Shown in pieces: positions 1 through 5,856 of a stretch of 5,931 bases of DNA (position 1 is the stretch's first letter; every line of letters begins with the position of its first letter). Under the pieces are notes generated by a model. The model did not search any database and was not told the DNA's origin. It was given only the letters and a program-made list of their open reading frames with translations. The DNA is taken from NCBI GenBank assembly GCA_937906995.1, contig CALESB010000016.1, positions 1 to 5,931 of the forward strand, read 5' to 3'. The DNA comes from an uncultured Sutterella sp. Lineage in GTDB: Bacteria; Pseudomonadota; Gammaproteobacteria; Burkholderiales; Burkholderiaceae_F. The position numbers and the translations under genes were made by a program.

Positions 1-7
1 TACCGAT

Positions 8-742
8 TCAGTCAGGTCCCATGAAGCCTCTGAATTTATTCAGAGGTAGTTCACATCCTTCTGGACTCTTTCTAAAAAGTACGGAATAAAGCATAGCAGC
101 ATAAAGGTAGGATCCGGCTGCAGTTGGATGGCTCTTATCGGCTTGGTGCATGGCAAGATCCGGTCGAAGTCTAAGACTTTCTGCAAAGGCTAATCCAACA
201 GGGATGACCAAAGTATTGTTCTCATTGGCGGCTTTTGTTGTTTCATCGGCCAAGGCTCGAGTGTCCTGAGGTCGATTTTGTTTAGACCAGGTGGAAACAA
301 GAACAGGAACGGATCCGGCTGCTTTTATTGATTGGACGTGCTCTTTGACGTATTTTTGAAAGTTCTTTTTTCCTTTTTCATCAATGGGTTCAGAACTTTG
401 AGCTTGTAAAATGACTACATCAAACATTGGGCTGGATTTAGCGTAGGGATCCATGGCTTTGTTTGGAGTCAGGTAGTCTTTTACGTTGTGGTAAGACAAG
501 CGAGCCGAGCTCATCGTAAGAATGCGTGCTTTCCACTCAGTTTGACTTTCGCGCGTAAACTCTCGTAGATAACTGTGTACACCGCAATTGTAAAAAGAGT
601 AGGAGTTACCAACAATTAGGCCAGTTTTTGGATTTTGTACCGTCAGTTGCGTCACTTTAGGACTAACGGAAAAATCCAAAGCGTGGCTCACAGGGGCAAA
701 AAGCAAACTCGATAGTAGCAAGCCTAAAAGTGTCTTTCGCAT
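8..742 (-). CDS. Exported SGNH/GDSL-like hydrolase
   Basis: This 244-residue protein resembles SGNH-fold hydrolases, close to the DUF4886-like group; such enzymes usually cleave ester or acetyl groups on carbohydrates or lipids. Residues 1-21 form a Sec signal peptide (MRK, a hydrophobic core, then SHA before LDF), so it should act in the periplasm or outside the cell. Block I is GLIVGNSYSFYN (41-52) with the candidate nucleophile Ser47. A middle block VVILQAQSSEP lies at 109-119. The C-terminal block ADKSHPTAAG (201-210) supplies the Asp202/His205 pair of a DxxHP motif. The start at 742 is preferred because GGAG lies 7 bases upstream and the signal peptide begins there. An in-frame ATG at 820 would put 26 polar residues ahead of the signal and has no comparable ribosome site. 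The LysR gene lies upstream on the same strand, and a LysR-box palindrome sits in the gap. The substrate cannot be read from sequence. The fold assignment is fairly sure; the role is not. Confidence 0.78.
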   Translation of the reverse strand: MRKTLLGLLLSSLLFAPVSHALDFSVSPKVTQLTVQNPKTGLIVGNSYSFYNCGVHSYLREFTRESQTEWKARILTMSSARLSYHNVKDYLTPNKAMDPYAKSSPMFDVVILQAQSSEPIDEKGKKNFQKYVKEHVQSIKAAGSVPVLVSTWSKQNRPQDTRALADETTKAANENNTLVIPVGLAFAESLRLRPDLAMHQADKSHPTAAGSYLYAAMLYSVLFRKSPEGCELPLNKFRGFMGPD

Positions 743-825
743 TTTTATCTCCAAGAAGTTTTTGCTGACAAAGAAAATCTTAGAGCTTTGAAAAGCACTT
801 CTGGGCTCATTTTCTGCCAATTAAG

Positions 826-842
826 TTTGCTTGATACGCAAA
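826..842. promoter_or_regulatory. Second LysR-box palindrome, upstream of the hydrolase gene
   Basis: The sequence TTTGCTTGATACGCAAA is an inverted repeat TTTGC-N7-GCAAA that contains the LysR-type T-N11-A pattern. It matches the palindrome at 1912-1928 at 14 of 17 positions. It is part of a longer 9-bp inverted repeat (822-830 with 838-846) that runs into the regulator's TAA stop. It lies 83 bp upstream of the hydrolase start. A weak -10-like TAAGAT on the minus strand (777-782) would put its centre near -64, the usual place of a LysR recognition site. The repeat is seen directly; its use as an operator is inferred. Confidence 0.5.
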
Positions 843-843
843 C

Positions 844-1842
844 TTATGGCGACTTAGAAGTGTGAAAGACTTTATTTCTTTCGGTATTTCTTTGAGGAGG
901 TAGTCCAACAATGCCAGAAACCGCTTGCTCATAATGGGCAAATTCAGCTTGCATTTGTAGTGCGTACCATTCAAGAAACATTCTGACTCGACGAATATGC
1001 CAATTGCTTCGGGTTGTGACAATAAAGCACTCTTCGGGTTGCTTCATCCAACCAGGCAATATTGGAACTAATCGACCCGCTTCAATATCTTCATAAATTT
1101 GCACTAGAGGCATGTCCACAGCAACGCCCATATGATTTAAAAGGGCCTCACGAATAGCGATGATATCAACCATTCGAACAACCCTAGGAAGTTCAAGCAT
1201 CACTTCTTGAGTTCCTCTAACTAACGATTTTGTTTCTTTTCTAACCGGGCCAGAATAAAGAAAAACATTGTGTTTGGCGAGGTCACAGGGATGGATTGGC
1301 ATGCCATGTTTTGCGATGTACTCGGGTGTGGCTACAGGCAAATAAACGTTACGTCCTCGACTCATATAGGTCAAGCCCGGTAGAGTTGGCTCACCTGTTA
1401 AAACTCCGACTTCGCAAAGCTCTTTAGCAATGTCATCCTCTTTCATACCAACGACAAGATCAACAGAAATATTGGGGTAAATTTCATGAAATCTCGCCAG
1501 AAAGGGCATCAAGCGTCGTGTTGAAAATCCTGGAGGCGCAGAAAAGCGAACATGACCCGACATCGCAGCCGCATCAGCAGTTAGAGACTCAATCAGTTGT
1601 TGATGGGTTCTAAGAATGGGTTGAATCCTTGCAAGCGCCTTTTTCCCAGCCTTTGTTAACTCCATTGGGCGGCTGTGATGAACGATCAGTGATTGCCCTA
1701 TTCCCTTCTCAAGCGAAGAAATGGCACGTGAAATCGTTGATGGCTCCAGATCTAATGCTTGTGCACAGCCACTAATAGTGCCAACTTTTGCAAACGTCAC
1801 AAAAATTCTCCAGGCCGTTAGATCATCCAATCGTGAACTCAT
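844..1842 (-). CDS. LysR-type transcriptional regulator
   Basis: This 332-residue protein is a LysR-family regulator. The N-terminal winged helix-turn-helix covers about residues 5-65: LTAWRIFVTFAKVGTISGCA is followed by the recognition helix region EPSTISRAISSLE (33-45) and the wing ending in ELTKAGKKAL. A linker helix runs to about 90. The effector-binding domain follows, from GHVRFSAPPGF (97) to about 295, with the characteristic ending GRLVPILPGW (256-265). A tail of about 35 residues after the domain is longer than in many family members. AGGAG lies 5 bases upstream of the ATG (minus strand of 1848-1852). The gene is divergent from the lyase/carrier operon, which points to control of that operon in response to its substrate or product, and probably autoregulation through the palindrome at 1912-1928. 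The hydrolase gene lies downstream on the same strand. The family is certain; the inducer is unknown. Confidence 0.95.
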   Translation of the reverse strand: MSSRLDDLTAWRIFVTFAKVGTISGCAQALDLEPSTISRAISSLEKGIGQSLIVHHSRPMELTKAGKKALARIQPILRTHQQLIESLTADAAAMSGHVRFSAPPGFSTRRLMPFLARFHEIYPNISVDLVVGMKEDDIAKELCEVGVLTGEPTLPGLTYMSRGRNVYLPVATPEYIAKHGMPIHPCDLAKHNVFLYSGPVRKETKSLVRGTQEVMLELPRVVRMVDIIAIREALLNHMGVAVDMPLVQIYEDIEAGRLVPILPGWMKQPEECFIVTTRSNWHIRRVRMFLEWYALQMQAEFAHYEQAVSGIVGLPPQRNTERNKVFHTSKSP

Positions 1843-1911
1843 TGCGACTCCTAAGCAAAAGAAATTCGATTACTTATCAGTTTATAGAAAAGATAGGATG
1901 CATTTTATTAC

Positions 1912-1928
1912 TTTGCGCAATACGCAAA
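1912..1928. promoter_or_regulatory. LysR-box operator in the divergent promoter region
   Basis: TTTGCGCAATACGCAAA is a near-perfect inverted repeat (6-bp arms TTTGCG/CGCAAA, 5-bp spacer) with the T-N11-A pattern of LysR recognition sites. It lies between the regulator start (1842) and the lyase start (2023), upstream of both. It is the most likely primary binding site of the adjacent regulator, serving activation of the operon and autoregulation. The palindrome is seen directly; the binding protein is inferred from its position and from LysR-family behaviour. Confidence 0.65.
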
Positions 1929-1931
1929 ATA

Positions 1932-1938
1932 ACTTTGC
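1932..1938 (+). promoter_or_regulatory. Possible second half-site (activation site)
   Basis: ACTTTGC at 1932-1938 repeats the left arm of the main palindrome (ACTTTGC at 1910-1916) exactly 22 bp downstream, about two helical turns, so both lie on the same face of the DNA. LysR proteins commonly bind a strong recognition site and a weaker activation site closer to the promoter. This half-site, just upstream of the candidate lyase promoter, fits that pattern. It is only seven bases and could be chance. Confidence 0.35.
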
Positions 1939-1967
1939 TTATTTGACTTATCAAGTTCTGGGATAGT
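1939..1967 (+). promoter_or_regulatory. Candidate promoter of the lyase/carrier operon
   Basis: A GATAGT -10-like hexamer at 1962-1967 is preceded by TG at 1959-1960, giving an extended -10. A poor -35 (TTATTT, 1939-1944) lies 17 bp upstream. A weak -35 is usual for promoters that need a LysR activator. Transcription would start near 1974 and leave a leader of about 50 bases before the GTG start. A TTGACT at 1943-1948 looks better as a -35 but has no -10 at the right distance. This is tentative. Confidence 0.3.
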
Positions 1968-2022
1968 CGTGAGAAACTGTCTGAAACACCTTAGTGTGAA
2001 TGGATCTTGCAGGAGGAAAAAA

Positions 2023-3438
2023 GTGAGAGACGAATTTTTCTGGTTAGGTCAAATAAATAAGGCCACCGTCGTAACTAATTATCGAAAGGGTCTTTTGGCA
2101 GAGAGTATGGCCAAAAAAGCAGCCCATGGACTACAAACTGTCATTGACTCAGGGGTCAATCCAGAAAATCGAGTAACCCGCGTTATTCAATTTGAACCTA
2201 AGCTAATTGAAGCGGCGGGTCCTGAAGTAACCGTTATCCACGTTGGCCGCTCTAGTCAAGACATGCACTCAACGTATCGTGCAGCCATGATGCGGGATAA
2301 CGTTTTACGTTTAAGTGAAACACTTGAGAGTGTTATGAACCGTTTATTGGTTCTAGCTAATGATCATCAAGAAACCGTTCTTCCTAGCTATACCAATGGC
2401 GTTGCAGCACAGCCAACAAGTTTTGCTCATTATTTATTGGGCTTTTTAGAGGGCTTTAAGCGAGATCATGAACGGTTAGTGGAGTTTTACCACCGCTTGA
2501 ATGTTTGCCCTATGGGGGCTTGCGTATTAAATGGAACAGGTTGGCCCTTGGATCGAGAGGCGATGGCCGTGCATCTAGGTTTTAGTGCTCCAACGCGAAA
2601 CGCTTTTGATGCTACGCAAATTTCGATGACGGATCTGCCTGTTGAATTGGCACAGGTTCAGTCTAGCATTGGTCTGCATGTTGGCCATTTTATTGCTGAC
2701 ATTATGACTCAGTACGCCCAACCTCGTCCTTGGATTTTGTTGGCCGAAGGTAATACTTACGTTTCTTCGGCGATGCCGCAAAAACGTAACCCAGGTCTGA
2801 TGATTAGTGTTAGGGGCTACGCAAGTGATGTTGTGAGCAATGCCATGTCTGTCTTAACTCGTGCTCATAACACAAATACAGGCATGATCGATGGAAAGAG
2901 CACAAAGATCCATCAAGAAATCATTAATGACAGCATCAAGATGTTAGAGAACTTCATGAAAGTCCTTAACTCCCTTGTCGTCAATAAAGAGCGAGCACTT
3001 GAAGAGTTGAATTTAGACTGGACTGCAAGTCAAGAGATTGCAGATCGTTTGATGCACGATCATAAAGTTCCTTTCCGAATTGGTCACCATGTTGCTAGCA
3101 AAATGGTTGGTTTTGCACGCCTCAATGGTATTTTGCCGTTGACGTTCCCGTATAAGGAAATGCAACGCATCTATGCTGAAGTGATCGAGTCGGAATTTCC
3201 CGAAGGTGAGCGTGAATGTCCTATGAGTGAAGAGGAGTTTAAACAAGCTCTAGATCCTCGCGAAATTTTACGTCGTCGTCAAACGTCTGGTTCTGCCAAC
3301 CCACAAGAAGTAAAACGAATGATCTCAGCTCTAACTGACGAAGTACAAGCTTTTGTTCAATGGCGAGAAGATCAACAAAAGGCTATCGATACGGCAATTG
3401 CCAATCTTGATCAAGAATTCCAATCTTTTCTTATTTAA
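2023..3438 (+). CDS. Argininosuccinate lyase/fumarase superfamily lyase, substrate unknown
   Basis: This 471-residue protein has the fold and length of the argininosuccinate lyase (ASL) branch of the superfamily, whose members usually release fumarate by beta-elimination as homotetramers. Three conserved blocks are visible: GRSSQDMHST (75-84), PSYTNGVAAQPTSFAHYLLG (121-140), and the mobile signature loop SSAMPQKRNP (248-257), which carries the presumed catalytic serine and the Lys and Asn of the motif. The C-terminal part (about 335-372, ending HKVPFRIGHH) follows the ASL pattern. Two changes argue against true ASL: the SRNDQ block reads SSQD, and the active-site His of 'YTH' is Asn125. The start is GTG at 2023 because a perfect AGGAGG (2011-2016) lies 6 bases upstream; a GTG at 1969 would add 18 residues without such a site. 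It is the first gene of an operon with the DcuC carrier and divergent from the LysR gene, which suggests catabolism rather than arginine synthesis. The superfamily is certain; the reaction is open. Confidence 0.85.
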   Translation: MRDEFFWLGQINKATVVTNYRKGLLAESMAKKAAHGLQTVIDSGVNPENRVTRVIQFEPKLIEAAGPEVTVIHVGRSSQDMHSTYRAAMMRDNVLRLSETLESVMNRLLVLANDHQETVLPSYTNGVAAQPTSFAHYLLGFLEGFKRDHERLVEFYHRLNVCPMGACVLNGTGWPLDREAMAVHLGFSAPTRNAFDATQISMTDLPVELAQVQSSIGLHVGHFIADIMTQYAQPRPWILLAEGNTYVSSAMPQKRNPGLMISVRGYASDVVSNAMSVLTRAHNTNTGMIDGKSTKIHQEIINDSIKMLENFMKVLNSLVVNKERALEELNLDWTASQEIADRLMHDHKVPFRIGHHVASKMVGFARLNGILPLTFPYKEMQRIYAEVIESEFPEGERECPMSEEEFKQALDPREILRRRQTSGSANPQEVKRMISALTDEVQAFVQWREDQQKAIDTAIANLDQEFQSFLI

Positions 3439-3450
3439 CTGGAGACAACC

Positions 3451-4812
3451 ATGCTAGCGTTATTTGCTGTTGTTGTAACCATCATTGCAGGATGGGCGCT
3501 GATTAAGCGATACCAAACACATATGGTGTTACTGTTTGCAGGCTTAGCTATTTTTTTGATGGCTATTATCATGGGGGAAACATCGTTTTTACCCAAAGGA
3601 GTTAAACCATCTGGTTTTGTTGGCTTTGATGTCATGGCCCTATTGATGAGTATTGGTACCAAGCAAAGTGCAGGTATCGGCTTTCTCATTATGACGGCAG
3701 GGGGCTTTGCAGCCTACATGGATAAGATTGGTGCAGCTCGTGCCTTGGTCAATGTTGCCGTTAAGCCACTTTCAATGCTTAAGGCTCCTTATCTTGTGCT
3801 TGTCGGCGGGTATATTGTTGGTCAGACCCTCGTTATGGTGATTCCATCGGCAGCTGGCTTAGCCATGTTACTGCTAGTAGCGCTGTTTCCGATCCTTCGT
3901 GGCGTTGGGGTATCTGCGGCCGCAGCCGCAGCAGTCATTGGAACTTCTGCTGGGATGACCTTAGGGCCAGCCGCAGGTACGGCAAACTTGGCAGCAAAGA
4001 CTGCGGGTCTTGATCCCATTATCTACTTTGTTCAATGTCAACTACCGGTTGCTATTCCGACTTTGATTGCCGTGTGCATCTGTCACTATTTTGTTCAAAA
4101 GTACTATGACAACAAAAATGATGACGTGTATGCAGAAGCAACTGAAGCGAAAAAAGTGGATGCTCCAGAAGTGCCTGTTTGGTACGCACTTTTCCCGTGG
4201 CTTCCAGTGATCTTAATGATCGTTTTCAGCAAGCTTGTTGTAACGAGCATAACGATTCATACGGTCTCTGCTTTGATGCTCGTTTGGATTTTGGTGGTCG
4301 TCGTTGAGTTAATTCGTCTTCGCGATCCAAAGCGTGTTCTAAAGGATGCTGTTACCTTCTTCCAAGCCATGGGCAAAATGTTTGCAGGCATCGTATCCCT
4401 AATTATCTGTGCCGAATTCTTTGCCAGTGCGTTAAAGGTTTCTGGACTGATCACGATTTTGATCGATTCCGCTCAAGGCGTGGGAGCAGGCATGAATTTC
4501 ATGACGGTGATTTTGACATCAATTGTTGGTCTCGTCACTTTCTTAACCGGTTCTGGTGTCGGCGCTTATTCCAGTTTTGCTGCACTTGCTCCTGACGTGG
4601 CTGCAGGTCTAGGTGGTACGGTTACCTCTCTTGTTACACCGATGCAATTTGCCTCTGGCATGCTTCGAGCAATGAGCCCGGTAGCCGGTGTCATTATTGC
4701 CGTGGCAGGCGCTGCCGGGGTTTCGCCGATGGCCATCGTCCGTCGTACGGCCATGCCCATGTTAGTTGGTATGCTTGTGACTATCGTCGCGAATGCTGTT
4801 TTTTTAGGTTAA
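3451..4812 (+). CDS. DcuC-family C4-dicarboxylate carrier
   Basis: This 453-residue inner-membrane protein matches the DcuC family, which moves fumarate, succinate, malate or aspartate, often as exchange or efflux during anaerobic growth. It is strongly hydrophobic with roughly 12 membrane segments; examples are 3-18, 24-42, 75-90, 113-149, 247-288, 308-328, 350-367 and 408-450. A polar cytoplasmic or periplasmic stretch lies at 216-240. Family-typical stretches are GFAAYMDKIGA (85-95), an Ala-rich helix with GTSAGMTLGPAAGTANLAAK (164-183), FLTGSGVGAY (364-373) and MSPVAGVIIAVAGAAGVSP (408-426). ATG at 3451 has GGAG 6 bases upstream and follows the lyase stop by 12 bp, so the two genes are almost certainly co-transcribed. 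A terminator lies 28 bp after the stop. The pairing suggests that it imports the lyase substrate or exports the lyase's dicarboxylate product. The family is clear; the exact substrate is not, so no gene symbol is given. Confidence 0.9.
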   Translation: MLALFAVVVTIIAGWALIKRYQTHMVLLFAGLAIFLMAIIMGETSFLPKGVKPSGFVGFDVMALLMSIGTKQSAGIGFLIMTAGGFAAYMDKIGAARALVNVAVKPLSMLKAPYLVLVGGYIVGQTLVMVIPSAAGLAMLLLVALFPILRGVGVSAAAAAAVIGTSAGMTLGPAAGTANLAAKTAGLDPIIYFVQCQLPVAIPTLIAVCICHYFVQKYYDNKNDDVYAEATEAKKVDAPEVPVWYALFPWLPVILMIVFSKLVVTSITIHTVSALMLVWILVVVVELIRLRDPKRVLKDAVTFFQAMGKMFAGIVSLIICAEFFASALKVSGLITILIDSAQGVGAGMNFMTVILTSIVGLVTFLTGSGVGAYSSFAALAPDVAAGLGGTVTSLVTPMQFASGMLRAMSPVAGVIIAVAGAAGVSPMAIVRRTAMPMLVGMLVTIVANAVFLG

Positions 4813-4840
4813 GTATTTAAATCCAAAAAGCTCCTCACTT

Positions 4841-4865
4841 GGCCACTTTTATAGTGGCCTTTTTT
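4841..4865 (+). terminator. Rho-independent terminator of the lyase/carrier operon
   Basis: A 7-bp perfect stem (GGCCACT at 4841-4847 with AGTGGCC at 4853-4859) and a 5-base loop are followed at once by six T residues (4860-4865). It lies 28 bp after the carrier stop codon and ends the two-gene operon. Confidence 0.9.
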
Positions 4866-4898
4866 CTAAAATCTATAGCTCTCATAGCCAAATACATT

Positions 4899-4927
4899 TT
4901 GCAAGATATTTTCGTTGATCCTTCAAT
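4899..4927 (+). promoter_or_regulatory. Candidate promoter of the small winged-helix gene
   Basis: TTGCAA (4899-4904) and TTCAAT (4922-4927) are spaced by 17 bp in the 150-bp gap after the operon terminator. A better -10-like TACAAT lies at 4928-4933 but has no good -35 at the right distance. A promoter is needed here because the upstream terminator is strong; the exact hexamers are uncertain. Confidence 0.35.
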
Positions 4928-4962
4928 TACAATGAGAGACATAACACATTAAGGAGTCAATC

Positions 4963-5145
4963 ATGCAAGAAAAAGAACTTGTTTTAGAAACCATGCGCAA
5001 GGCCGGTGAGCCGTTAAATGCAGGTAAAATCGCCGAATTAAGTGGCTTGGATCGTAAGATCGTTGATAAAGCCATGGCAGAAATGAAAAAGACGGGTGAG
5101 ATCGTTTCTCCAGTTCGCTGTAAGTGGGAACCCGCCTCCAAGTAA
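4963..5145 (+). CDS. Small winged-helix-like protein (60 aa)
   Basis: This short gene is very probably real: AAGGAG lies 6 bases upstream of the ATG, terminators bound it on both sides, and the protein reads as one compact domain. Residues 3-14 form a first helix (EKELVLETMRKA). LNAGKIAELSGL (18-29) followed by DRKIVDKAMAEMKKTGEI (30-47) looks like a helix-turn-helix with a recognition helix, and the last part, IVSPVRCKWEP (47-57), resembles a short beta wing. It resembles stand-alone winged-helix domains annotated as MarR-like or uncharacterised regulators in proteobacteria. It has no effector or dimerisation domain, so it may bind DNA as a small dimer or act by binding another protein. It appears to be monocistronic. 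The fold is inferred from the residue pattern, and the target is unknown. Confidence 0.75.
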   Translation: MQEKELVLETMRKAGEPLNAGKIAELSGLDRKIVDKAMAEMKKTGEIVSPVRCKWEPASK

Positions 5146-5161
5146 TTGTTTGAGAACTAAG

Positions 5162-5197
5162 CAAAAGCGCATCATTTTCATAGGTGATGCGCTTTTG
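5162..5197 (+). terminator. Strong terminator hairpin after the small gene
   Basis: A perfect 13-bp stem (CAAAAGCGCATCA at 5162-5174 with TGATGCGCTTTTG at 5185-5197) encloses a 10-base loop. The 3' arm ends in TTTTG followed by TTGTT, so the T tract is interrupted, and the 5' arm carries the matching A tract. It lies 16 bp after the small gene's stop. The 3' arm ends only 5 bases before the acetyltransferase ATG, so the hairpin also occupies that gene's ribosome-binding region. Confidence 0.8.
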
Positions 5198-5202
5198 TTG
5201 TT

Positions 5203-5856
5203 ATGAAAATGCTAATTCGATCATTCAAATTGACAGATACTGAGCAGTGTGTCGAGCTCATCAAGTGCGTTTGGGATTTTGATGGGTTTTCATCATCCAT
5301 TGGTTCAAACGCAACTGCTATGTGGTATTTCGCTCATCATCTTTTGCCTTCCACTCATACTTTCATTTTGGAAGAAGAAGGAAAAGTTCTAGGTTATCTT
5401 TTTGCAACAATACCGAACTGTACAGCACTTCAAGACCAAGAAGAACTCCAGCAATTAAATCGACTAATCGAAGAGCAGTGGAACAGTACAACATCAGAGG
5501 ATGAAAGAAGCCAATTTTTAAAGGATTGGTTTTACGGTGGGAATTGGGCAGAGGAGGTTCTTGAGCAACAGCAAATTCAGTCAAAGGCATCGATGTGGTT
5601 ACAGCTTTTTGTTGTGAGTCCCAATGCTCAAGGCAAAGGAATCGGAACAAGGCTTTTAAAAGCGTTTGAAATAGTTGCCAAAAAGACTTCATATCATTGG
5701 CTTTTGCTTCGAACCGATACATGGTGCGGTTGGCAATTTTATGAAAAACGTGGCTTCCTTCGACTTGGGGCGTGTCCTGTTGTCGAATTGCCCGTACAAG
5801 AAGATGGGGTTCAGCCAGCTTATTATTTATACGGTAAGCGTTCTGATAATCAATGA
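5203..5856 (+). CDS. GNAT-family N-acetyltransferase
   Basis: This 217-residue protein is a GCN5-related N-acetyltransferase, which would transfer acetyl from acetyl-CoA to an amine on an unknown small molecule or protein. The first strand and helix are IRSFKLTDTEQCVELIKCVW (5-24). Strands around THTFILEEEGKVLGYLFATI (51-70) follow. A charged, mostly helical insert of about 55 residues (74-128) separates them from motif A, LQLFVVSPNAQGKGIGTRLL (133-152), which contains the acetyl-CoA pyrophosphate-binding QGKGIG. The C-terminal motif WQFYEKRGFLRLG (177-189) is typical. The insert makes it longer than the usual 150-180 residues. Translation could begin at the ATG at 5203 or at 5209 (ATG AAA ATG). 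Neither has a normal Shine-Dalgarno site, and the preceding hairpin ends 5 bases before the first. No in-frame start lies further upstream because a TGA occurs at 5185. The gene ends with tandem stops TGA-TAA. The family is certain; the substrate is unknown. Confidence 0.9.
   Translation: MKMLIRSFKLTDTEQCVELIKCVWDFDGFSSSIGSNATAMWYFAHHLLPSTHTFILEEEGKVLGYLFATIPNCTALQDQEELQQLNRLIEEQWNSTTSEDERSQFLKDWFYGGNWAEEVLEQQQIQSKASMWLQLFVVSPNAQGKGIGTRLLKAFEIVAKKTSYHWLLLRTDTWCGWQFYEKRGFLRLGACPVVELPVQEDGVQPAYYLYGKRSDNQ

Noticed and set aside
743..820. N-terminal extension of the hydrolase starting at ATG 820
   Set aside because: It would place 26 polar residues ahead of a clear signal peptide. The internal ATG at 742 has GGAG at proper spacing. 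The extension region is more likely leader and promoter DNA.
822..846. Terminator of the LysR gene formed by the 9-bp inverted repeat
   Set aside because: On the minus strand no T tract follows the stem, and the repeat overlaps the stop codon. Its close match to the palindrome at 1912-1928 fits an operator better.
1721..1966. Plus-strand open frame of 81 codons over the 5' end of the LysR gene and the divergent promoter
   Set aside because: It lies antisense to the conserved helix-turn-helix coding region and runs through the operator and promoter. It shows no ribosome site and no recognisable domain.
1969..2022. Lyase start at GTG 1969
   Set aside because: The perfect AGGAGG at 2011-2016 sits 6 bases before the GTG at 2023. 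The 18 extra residues (Arg, Lys and Cys rich) do not look like the start of a superfamily member.
3912..3933. GC-rich stretch including a GCGGCCGC site, seen as a possible regulatory element
   Set aside because: It only encodes the run of alanines in a membrane helix of the carrier (residues 156-161), so coding explains it.
5363..5722. Minus-strand open frame of 119 codons inside the acetyltransferase gene
   Set aside because: It is fully antisense to a clear GNAT gene that includes the acetyl-CoA motif, and the translation has no recognisable fold.
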